From NCBI GenBank assembly GCA_003389215.1, contig QQVP01000062.1:1-50659 (forward strand): DNA of 50,659 nucleotides, read 5' to 3'. This document shows positions 26,900 through 34,040 of this stretch, one piece after another. The translations under genes and the position numbers were made by a program. Origin of the DNA: Planctomycetota bacterium. GTDB taxonomy: Bacteria > Planctomycetota > Planctomycetia > Pirellulales > UBA7805. Positions within the stretch are counted from its first letter, which is position 1. Each line of letters begins with the position of its first letter. Under the pieces are notes generated by a model. That model did no database searches, was not told where the DNA came from, and was given only the letters and a program-made list of their open reading frames with translations.

Positions 26900-28657
26900 T
26901 CAAACCTCGCGTTGGGGACGGGTGTCGCTCACGGCGGCGCCATTGGTTCGCAGGGCGTCGGGAAAGTACTGTAACAAGGTCCGCAGCGGATTCGAGGCGA
27001 CCTGCCCCAACCCGCAGATCGACGTCAACTCCATCGTTTCTCCCAGCTCGGCCACTAGGCTGCCCGTGGCTTGCAGCGTCGCTTCGCTCGGTTGCGTGGC
27101 CTCCAGCTGCCCGGCAATCTGCCAGAGCCGCTGTGAGCCCTTCCGGCAGGGAACGCACTTGCCGCACGACTCGTCCCGGTAGAAGCGTTGGCAGGTAACG
27201 GCCTGGGCGACCAGATCCGCCTCCTCACCAAACACCACGATCCCCGCGCCAAGCATGAGCCCCATCGTCCGGAAGGTGCGAATGTCGAGCCGCGCGTCGC
27301 GCAGCGGAAAATGCGTGGCCCCGGTCTCCAGTTCGGCTTCCACAAACCGAGGACTGAGAGCACTCACGGGAACTTCCGCGGGCAGGAAACCACCCGAGGG
27401 ACCGGAGAGCGCCACCGCCTGCAACTTCTGGCCGTCCCGCATCCCGCCGGCAAAGTTGTCGATGAGGTCCCCGAGGCGAGTTCCATTGGGAACCTCGTAG
27501 GCACCCGGTCGCGCCACGTCGCCGCTGATCGAGAAGAAACGACGACCCTTACAGCCATCGAGTCCCTCGGCGGCAAACCAGTTGCCCGCCTCCTTGAGCA
27601 GGATGACCGGAACCCAGGCGAAGGTTTCTACATTGTTGAGCAAGGTCGGCTTGTCCCACAGCCCGTTCGTCTGCAGTTCGGGGGGGCGATTGCGAGGTTC
27701 GGCCCGCTTGTCCTCGAGGGCTTCGATGAGCGCCGTCTGCTCACCACAGATATAGCCCCCGGGACTGACGAAGACTTCCAGCTCGAAGGGCCGGCCCGTT
27801 CCCAAGACATCGCTTCCGCAAATCTGCAGCCGCCGCGCCTCGTCGATGGCCTCCCGCATCACCTCGATCTGCTCGTGGTATTCGTGGCGGATGTAGACGT
27901 AGCCCTGGGTGGCGCCGACCACGAGGCCGCCCAGCACCATGCCCTCGATCACTAGGTGCGGGGCTCGCAGCAACAGCTCGCGATCCTTGAACGTGCCGGG
28001 CTCACTCTCATCAGCATTGCAGACGACATATTTCTGCTTGCCTTCCGCCCGCCGCACGTCGGCCCATTTCTTGTAGGAGCGGCCACCGGCGCCTCCCATG
28101 CCCAGCAGATCGGCTGTCTCCAACGCCGCGATGACGTGATCGGCGTGACCGTCTTTCACAGACGCCTGCACGGCCGCATAGCTGCGTTGGTCCTGGTATG
28201 GGTCGATCGTCCAGTGGTCCGGCAGCACTTCCGCCAGTTCCGAGTCGAGATCAGCCGGCGGCTGCTCTCCGGCACACGTTTGACCGACGACACGACGCAG
28301 GTCTTCGACCGAGCGGGCCGCATAGATGCGATCATTGACGGCGGTCACCGGCGCCCGGTCGCACCTTCCCAGACACGAAACCCCTTCGATCAACACGTCC
28401 CCGTGGCCGTCCGGCCAGACGGACTGCAGCGCAGCCAGCTGTCCACCGGCACCACGCAGCAGGCAACTCATGTCCTGACAAACCTGCACGCGGACTTGCG
28501 GCGGAGGTTGGCGACGAAAGTGGGGGAAGAAACTCGCCACCTCATGGATGCGATAGAGCGGAACCGTGAGTCGATCCGCCAGGCGGACGAGCGCCTCATC
28601 AGACAAGTAACCATCGCGCTGCTGCAGCTTCGTGAGTTCTTGGACAATCATAATCAT
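26900..28657 (-). CDS. NuoE-NuoF fusion, NADH-oxidising diaphorase subunit
   Basis: 585 residues. The N-terminal 110 residues are a NuoE-type thioredoxin-like domain with a [2Fe-2S] Cys set: C60 and C65 (CQDMSC), C95 and C99 (CLGRC). The rest is NuoF/HoxF-like: glycine-rich GMGGAGGRSYKKW and NADESEPGTFKDRELL for FMN/NADH, an SLBB-type stretch, then ESCGKCVPCRKGS and ICGLGQ for the [4Fe-4S] cluster. Similar fusions are found in HoxF-like hydrogenases and NAD-dependent formate dehydrogenases. Neither a hydrogenase nor a formate dehydrogenase catalytic subunit is in this window, so the partner appears to be the FeS protein just downstream. Start MIMIV at 28657, 24 bases after the previous stop; no clear Shine-Dalgarno. 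Confidence 0.88.
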   Translation of the reverse strand: MIMIVQELTKLQQRDGYLSDEALVRLADRLTVPLYRIHEVASFFPHFRRQPPPQVRVQVCQDMSCLLRGAGGQLAALQSVWPDGHGDVLIEGVSCLGRCDRAPVTAVNDRIYAARSVEDLRRVVGQTCAGEQPPADLDSELAEVLPDHWTIDPYQDQRSYAAVQASVKDGHADHVIAALETADLLGMGGAGGRSYKKWADVRRAEGKQKYVVCNADESEPGTFKDRELLLRAPHLVIEGMVLGGLVVGATQGYVYIRHEYHEQIEVMREAIDEARRLQICGSDVLGTGRPFELEVFVSPGGYICGEQTALIEALEDKRAEPRNRPPELQTNGLWDKPTLLNNVETFAWVPVILLKEAGNWFAAEGLDGCKGRRFFSISGDVARPGAYEVPNGTRLGDLIDNFAGGMRDGQKLQAVALSGPSGGFLPAEVPVSALSPRFVEAELETGATHFPLRDARLDIRTFRTMGLMLGAGIVVFGEEADLVAQAVTCQRFYRDESCGKCVPCRKGSQRLWQIAGQLEATQPSEATLQATGSLVAELGETMELTSICGLGQVASNPLRTLLQYFPDALRTNGAAVSDTRPQREV

Positions 28658-28681
28658 GACGTCGATGGCGGTACGCGCGAC

Positions 28682-30190
28682 TTACCGGGTCGCCAGTTTC
28701 CTTAACCAGGTGCGAATTTCCTCCAGTTCGAATGAGCCCGGGTCGTAGTGACGCGGGCTATCGTACACGGGGAAATCGATCCCCTCAAACAACTTGGCCA
28801 ATTGCGGCGGCCGCGCTTCCGCGTCGCTGGTGAATGCCAACACCGCCAGGTACCACTGGGCCAGCAAATCCCAGTCGGGGTCGTCCGGCAGCGCGTCGGC
28901 CAATTCGCTTAACTGGGCTTGGTGATCGAGCGGCGTGTGCTCCGCTTGCGCGATCGCTTGAAGGAGCGCGTCGCGGGCCGCGGTACACGAGGCGCCGAGT
29001 TGGGAGGAAGACGTGGCCAGCTGTTCGAGTTCGGCGGTCAGGCGGTCCGTCTCCGTTTGAATTTCCACAGCGAAGCCGCATGCGGCCAGCGGGGCAAAGG
29101 GGAGCTGCCAGCTACCCGCGGGAAGGCGTCCCGGCTGAGGATCCCGGGCCGCGGAGGCGAGACGCTGCGGTCGTTGCCGGTAGCTATCGGCCGCCAGGGC
29201 GTGATGACATGCGTGGCAATCGTAATACGCAAACTCCGGCCAGGTGGCGTCCCCCGCGGCCGCATCCTCGATCCGCGCGTGCACCTGGGAGACGAGCGCC
29301 TCGGCGGCCACCAGTTGTCCGATGGACCACGCCTGTGCGTCGAACCGCTCGGTGCTTTGTCGATCTTTGGCGGTATCCCAATGGGCGGGCAGGTTGGCCA
29401 GGTAGGCCGCGAATTCAAAATTGAGCCGCGGATGCCCGGCGGCAATCAGGTCATGATCCACTTCACGTGCCGGTTGGGTGGCGGTGGCCGGAGCGCCCAC
29501 GTGACACTCGGCACAGACCTTGGCTTGCGTGACCAGGTCCTGGGTGTGGCGCATCCGCGCCGGCTCGGCGGTCAGACGCCAATCGAGGTGCTCGCCGACC
29601 GGTTCGACACGCCAAGCGGCATACTTCTCGCCCGCCGGCAGCGCCTCCCAGGCGTGCGTGGCGTGCCGCGCTAACCAGGCGTCCGCCGGCCCATGACACG
29701 AGTCGCACCGCACGCCGTACGCCAAGAGTTCGGCGGATTCACCGACGGCGGTCGTCGCATGGCAGCTCGCGCAGTGCTCCTGGCGGAATCGCTCCACAGA
29801 GACGCGCTCTCCGGCGGCCCCACCGTTCAAGCGCTCGATGATGGCAAGGGAGCGCTCGGTGTAGAGCACGTCGTAGGCCCCGGAATGCGGGTCCGCTTCC
29901 AGCCAGACCGCATAGGAACTCTGCCAGGGAAACTCGGCCGTCTGGGGCGGGCGGCCATGACAACCAACCGCGGCGCAGGACGCGAGCGGGGCGGCCAGAC
30001 CGCGACCGACGATCACCGCCGAACTTCCCGGTCGCGAAGCCGGTCGGGTGTGGCGGGATTGCCACGGCGGCTGCGGCTCGCTGCAGGCAGTGAGGAAGAC
30101 CGCCAAGCAAGCGGCAAGCAGAGGCCACGCCCTTGCGCCTGCGGAAGTCTGGCATGCCGGGAACCCACTGCACCTCGCTCGCACGCTCAC
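28682..30190 (-). CDS. Pentaheme c-type cytochrome lipoprotein, c554-like
   Basis: 502 residues, GTG start. The signal region LLAACLAVFLTACSEP contains a lipobox (LTAC, Cys near 36), so the protein is probably lipid-anchored. Heme sites: CAAVGCH (CX4CH), CASCH, CDSCH, CAECH, CHACH. AAGHPRLNFE follows the fourth site and HAL the fifth. The order matches the gene at 8553-10022. The GTG overlaps the TGA of the decaheme gene by GTGA (30187-30190), which suggests translational coupling. Third gene of the five-gene electron-transfer unit, between the decaheme and the NADH module. Expected to be a periplasmic electron relay. Confidence 0.87.
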   Translation of the reverse strand: MSVRARCSGFPACQTSAGARAWPLLAACLAVFLTACSEPQPPWQSRHTRPASRPGSSAVIVGRGLAAPLASCAAVGCHGRPPQTAEFPWQSSYAVWLEADPHSGAYDVLYTERSLAIIERLNGGAAGERVSVERFRQEHCASCHATTAVGESAELLAYGVRCDSCHGPADAWLARHATHAWEALPAGEKYAAWRVEPVGEHLDWRLTAEPARMRHTQDLVTQAKVCAECHVGAPATATQPAREVDHDLIAAGHPRLNFEFAAYLANLPAHWDTAKDRQSTERFDAQAWSIGQLVAAEALVSQVHARIEDAAAGDATWPEFAYYDCHACHHALAADSYRQRPQRLASAARDPQPGRLPAGSWQLPFAPLAACGFAVEIQTETDRLTAELEQLATSSSQLGASCTAARDALLQAIAQAEHTPLDHQAQLSELADALPDDPDWDLLAQWYLAVLAFTSDAEARPPQLAKLFEGIDFPVYDSPRHYDPGSFELEEIRTWLRKLATR

Positions 30191-31689
30191 CTCGCTTGGT
30201 CGGCCGCCGCGGCGTTGAAAAATTCTTGAATCAGGAATTCGTGTTCTCCGTCCCGCAACGGACTACCGCGCCCGTGAACGGCCTGGTCGGCCGCATGATA
30301 GCGATGGCATTCCACGCAGTCGTGCCGGGCGCCACCCACCTGCAGCGCGCTGGTGGCCTCTTGTTGGGCTGGCTGGTGACACTCGAGACACACGTCGCGG
30401 TTGGCGATCAGGACGTCCGTCTCGTGTACGGACGCGTCCGCGGCGTCGCTAAAGGCGCGCGGATGACACGCCCGACAACTCACGGCCCGATGGGCCGCGT
30501 GATCGAAGACGGCCTTCTTCATCCAGACTTGGGGAATGGCGGCCGCTTGCACGGCCAGTGAGGTCGGCGCCTCCTCCTCGAAATAGTGACACTGACCGCA
30601 GCGGTTGCTAAGGTGCTTCTGCGCTTGGCGCACCTTGGCATCGATAAACTCCCGGCCCCGAGGCGCAGCGGGGCGGACCGCCCTGCCCGGCACGGCCCTG
30701 GGGAGCGTCTCTTCCAAGGTCGCCGGATTCTCCTCCAAGAATTCCCGCCGGTAGGCGTCCTGCAAGAAGACGTCGATCTGCGCGGCCGTCAGACCGTGGG
30801 GAACCGGCTTGGCAGTGCCCGCCTCGTAGGACAGTTCGTGACAGGCCTGACAATGCTGGTCGAACGAAATCGGCAGGTAGTAGGCGCCGGAACCGTGGGC
30901 CGCCCAAGACGCATCCCCCGCGGTCGCGGTCGCGTCGGCCGGGTCGAGGCGATGGCAGGAGTGGCAATCGAGTTGCACCAGATCCTGGTCGGATTGGCCC
31001 TGCTGGCGGTAGCGATCGCGCACCGCCGGGTCCAGGTCGGCCAATTTCTTTTGCACCATGTCGTCCGGATGGAGTACACAGCCGGCGGCGTGGTGACGTT
31101 TGTGGGTGAATTTGATGCGGCCGGGATCGGTCTTCAGCGAACGGAACTCCGGATGCCCGTCCGCCGAAAAACTCGTCACGGCCAGCAAGTCCGGCTTCCG
31201 CTGCGAGTGGTCGGCCGGCAGGCGGTGACACGCCAGACAATGTTGATCGGCGACGCGGCGGATATCCGCTTGGCGGCCGCGGTGGTCCTGGTGACAACTG
31301 GCGCAGGTGCCGACTTCGGCCGGAATCTGGGCCGCATGGTGGGCCGGCCCGGCATGACAACGGCGACAGCCCCGATCCAGATCGGCCCGGTCAGCGGCAC
31401 TCTTATACCAGGCGACCGCCCAGGCATCGGCACGGATCGGCTGGAAGTCGACGTGGCAGGCATCGCACTGGGTATCCCAGGTCGCGTGCGCCTGGCAGAG
31501 GGGACCATGCGACACGCGGGCCGCGCCTTCGTCCGGCACCAGGGCTCCGTAGGCTACCCAACCCAGGGCGGCGCACAGCGCCAAGCCCGCCGCCGCGACC
31601 TTCCAGAGCGTTAGCGCATCCGGCTTCGAGTAGTACGTCAGGGCAATCCGCGAAGCCCGCTGCTTGGCCGGTGTGGGAGGGGGTGGCAT
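30187..31689 (-). CDS. Membrane-anchored decaheme c-type cytochrome
   Basis: 500 residues. One N-terminal anchor (VAAAGLALCAALGWVAYGAL, about 31-50) and no cleavage site that I trust. Ten CxxCH sites in the periplasmic part: CDACH, CRRCH, CASCH, CLACH, CHSCH, CQACH, CGQCH, CRACH, CLECH, CVECH. The many extra His residues are suited to bis-His ligation. The spacing resembles cytochrome c3/c7-type multihemes and NrfB/CymA-like carriers rather than catalytic ones. Four bases separate it from the diheme b-type membrane gene, so it is the likely direct periplasmic partner that accepts from or donates to the membrane hemes. Confidence 0.87.
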   Translation of the reverse strand: MPPPPTPAKQRASRIALTYYSKPDALTLWKVAAAGLALCAALGWVAYGALVPDEGAARVSHGPLCQAHATWDTQCDACHVDFQPIRADAWAVAWYKSAADRADLDRGCRRCHAGPAHHAAQIPAEVGTCASCHQDHRGRQADIRRVADQHCLACHRLPADHSQRKPDLLAVTSFSADGHPEFRSLKTDPGRIKFTHKRHHAAGCVLHPDDMVQKKLADLDPAVRDRYRQQGQSDQDLVQLDCHSCHRLDPADATATAGDASWAAHGSGAYYLPISFDQHCQACHELSYEAGTAKPVPHGLTAAQIDVFLQDAYRREFLEENPATLEETLPRAVPGRAVRPAAPRGREFIDAKVRQAQKHLSNRCGQCHYFEEEAPTSLAVQAAAIPQVWMKKAVFDHAAHRAVSCRACHPRAFSDAADASVHETDVLIANRDVCLECHQPAQQEATSALQVGGARHDCVECHRYHAADQAVHGRGSPLRDGEHEFLIQEFFNAAAADQAR

Positions 31690-31693
31690 CGTG

Positions 31694-32701
31694 TTACCAG
31701 TACTTCACCGCGTAATAGACATGGGCCAGGAGCAGGACCACCAAGGCGATCGAGAGTGGCAAGTGGATCGCCAGCCAACCGTGCAACCAGTGATGCAGAC
31801 GGGACTGCAAATCAAACTGACGCCGCGCATCGGACCACTGCTGCAGTTTTTCCACGAGCGGGTGAATCTCGAGATCGAGTCGGCGGCGCATGCCCTCGTA
31901 GAAAGCCGTCGCTCGCGTCGCGTCGGTCAAACGCGAGTCGGCCCGGTGGCCCAACTCGAGATACGGTTTGATGTCGTCGAAGAACGACTGCCTCAAATAA
32001 AGTGCGACCGTGGGATCTTCGACGGTGGCAAAGGCGGCATCCGTGCCCAGTGACTTGCCCTGCGTGCGGCCTACCGAGCGGACCGTCGTGGCGATCGCAT
32101 AGCTGCGGGCGGTGACCAGCTCACGATCCTCCGCGTCGAGTTCGTCCGCATCCCCCCACGTGGACTCGGCACCGCACGCCTTGAGCACGAGATCTTCGGC
32201 GTCCCGCGCGTTCTGCCGCGCCACATGCCCGACCTGGGAATAGATGGTCTCCGCCGGCAGCGCGTCGAACATCATTCGCGGAATCACCTGTTGCAGTGCG
32301 AGTCCGAAGATTCCGCTCGCGATGACACACCAGAAGAGCACCATCAACATCACGGTGAGCTGACCGCCCCAGTGAAAATCGAGACCGTGGTGATAGATCA
32401 CCAGGGGAACCGTCAACAGGCCGAGCCAGATGTGGGCCCGCAGCCAGACTTGCGTCCTGCCAATCCGCCAGGCCCGCACGCGCGGCCACTTCCGCGGCCA
32501 GAGAAAAAACTCGAAGAGGATGATCCCACCCGCCAGGACTCCACAGACAAAGCCCGGCAGACTGCTGCCACCCGGCCACCGCGCCGTGCTCGAGGTGAAG
32601 GCGTGAATCAGGTAGCCGAGAGAAGCCGCCAGCGTGCCCACCAGGAAGACCACGATCCATCGCGTGTGCAGACCCAGCCCCTTGCGTGGCAATAGCAGCA
32701 T
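31694..32701 (-). CDS. Diheme b-type membrane cytochrome, electron transfer subunit
   Basis: 335 residues from the ATG at 32701, which has GAGGGAG nine bases upstream; the frame's longer 5' end lacks such a site. Five membrane helices: about 15-35, 49-68, 90-110, 112-135 and 313-335. Helix 3 has HIWLGLLTVPLVIYH (His90 and His104) and helix 5 has HLPLSIALVVLLLAH (His313 and His327): both are H-X13-H, the pattern for two bis-His b hemes stacked across a membrane. A soluble, charged insert of about 170 residues lies between helices 4 and 5. I do not recognise a named family. First gene of the operon, probably linking the cytoplasmic NADH/FeS module with the decaheme outside. Confidence 0.72.
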   Translation of the reverse strand: MLLLPRKGLGLHTRWIVVFLVGTLAASLGYLIHAFTSSTARWPGGSSLPGFVCGVLAGGIILFEFFLWPRKWPRVRAWRIGRTQVWLRAHIWLGLLTVPLVIYHHGLDFHWGGQLTVMLMVLFWCVIASGIFGLALQQVIPRMMFDALPAETIYSQVGHVARQNARDAEDLVLKACGAESTWGDADELDAEDRELVTARSYAIATTVRSVGRTQGKSLGTDAAFATVEDPTVALYLRQSFFDDIKPYLELGHRADSRLTDATRATAFYEGMRRRLDLEIHPLVEKLQQWSDARRQFDLQSRLHHWLHGWLAIHLPLSIALVVLLLAHVYYAVKYW

Positions 32702-33056
32702 CGAAACTTGCTCCCTCGACCGTTTCGCGAGACCCCCAATGTGGACCATCTGGGGGGCTCTTGCAAGTATTTTCCCCAACGCAGATCCCTTCACCCCCAA
32801 CGGGACGCAGACGATCGGCACGCAGTCGGGGGCCATTTCAACGCGGTCGACCTCAATCCGCCTGTTGCCGCGACCGCCACGGCACGCGCCCGGTAGCGCC
32901 GCGCCGGCCGTGTGCGCAGTTGACCACGACGACTGCTGCTGCTATTCGCTGATGTAAGCGCCCCCTATACTCATATAGTCACGGCCGTGTGCGCATCGGC
33001 GAGTCCACCTGGTGAAGACTTTGGTTCAGCAACACGGGCATTCTCGCGGTTTCCGA
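32702..33056. promoter_or_regulatory. Divergent region; operon leader with two hairpins
   Basis: No gene. For the minus-strand operon the leader can form two hairpins: CCCCCA/TGGGGG (32733-32738, 32751-32756) and CGAAAC/GTTTCG (32702-32707, 32722-32727). The second touches the start codon and holds the GAGGGAG ribosome site in its loop, so it may influence translation of the first gene. On the plus side, TATACT at 32966-32971 is a -10-like box without a good -35 for the broken cyclase. Confidence 0.4.
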
Positions 33057-33665
33057 ATGAGCGCGTCCTTTCAAGATCGGTTGCTTCGCTTCTCCCAGGA
33101 AACGGATGAGCACCGCCGTCAGGCACTGGAGTCGGAAATTTGGGACGAGTTTGGCGTGACGGCGAGCGTACTCGTGGTGGATATGGCGGGCTTCACGCGT
33201 CTGGCCGCGAGACACGGGATCGTCCATTACCTCTCCATGGTGCGCCGCATGTAGCTGACGGCGGAGCCGATTGTGGAGAGCTACGGAGGCCGTATCGTAC
33301 AGTTCGAAGCCGACAACGCCTTGGCTCGATTTGACGAACCGGGAAGCGCGGTACGCGGGAGTATAGCCCTGAATCTGGCGTTCGATTCTGCCAACCTGAT
33401 CACGGACGAGGGACTGGATGTCCATGTCGCCTGCGGCATTGACCACGGTAATTGCTTGGCCCCCACCCCCCACAACCTGTTCGGGCTGGCCGTCAATCGA
33501 GCGAGCCGCCTCGGAGAGGATCTGGGCGATCCGGGCGAAATCCTGATTACCGAGGAAGCCCTGGCTCAAGTCCCCGCTTCCTGTAGCATCCAAACCTGCC
33601 CTGCCGAAAAGGGAGCCAGGGACGTCCGCTCGGCGATTCATCGCGTCATCTATCGCCCGGCCTGA
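33057..33665 (+). pseudogene. Class III adenylate/guanylate cyclase, broken by in-frame TAG
   Basis: One reading frame of about 200 codons encodes a small class III nucleotide cyclase. It starts at ATG 33057 (MSASFQDRLLRFSQ), carries the metal-binding strand SVLVVDMAGFTRL and ends with the GDPGEILITEEAL region. A TAG at 33252-33254 interrupts it after VRRM; the same frame continues with LTAEPIVESYGGRIVQFEAD and no shift, and homology carries on to the TGA at 33663. A single C-to-T change in CAG (Gln) would explain it. Read as a pseudogene, a recent nonsense mutation, a base-call error, or possibly a recoded codon. It sits between the electron-transfer operon and an intact cyclase. Confidence 0.75.
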
Positions 33666-34040
33666 AACGGTCGCTGTTGATGGCCCGCACCGTCACCAGA
33701 CCGTGGCGGAAGCTGCCTTGGCCACGGCCCTTGGTTCTGGCAGGCTGCGCGACCAACCCCGTCTTCTGGGTGCGTCTGGAGATCCGATCTCCCACCCGGC
33801 GATGCCCACCGCGACGGGCGAACCGAGGGGCGTTGTTGCCTACCGGTCCCCGTGACCAAAATAAGTGAGGCTCCGTGGGGTGGGTGCCCTCGAGGAAGCC
33901 GGCTGGCTTCGCGACGCCGGCGTCATTCGACCTCGCCTCGTGGCTGCCCTCGGTCTGGCCAGAGTTGCGGACGCGAAAAGGGTCGGGCAACCCCAGGCAC
34001 AGTGCTTGCGGACGCCGAATCGGAACCGTTGCGAGTACGA
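33666..34040. other. Intergenic stretch with two hairpins
   Basis: No gene is supported; an open frame upstream of the next gene (from about 33852) is Arg/Gly-rich and unlike a domain. Two stems follow the broken cyclase: CCGTGGC/GCCACGG (33701-33707 and 33721-33727) and GGAGAT/ATCTCC (33778-33783 and 33787-33792). Neither is followed by a T run. They may end cyclase transcription. Confidence 0.4.

Noticed and set aside
26900..28657. Full complex I operon or bidirectional hydrogenase
   Set aside because: No membrane Nuo subunits, no NiFe subunits and no formate dehydrogenase catalytic chain in the window.
32837..32956. Short plus-strand frames upstream of the broken cyclase
   Set aside because: Arg/Pro-rich with no start signal; divergent leader DNA.
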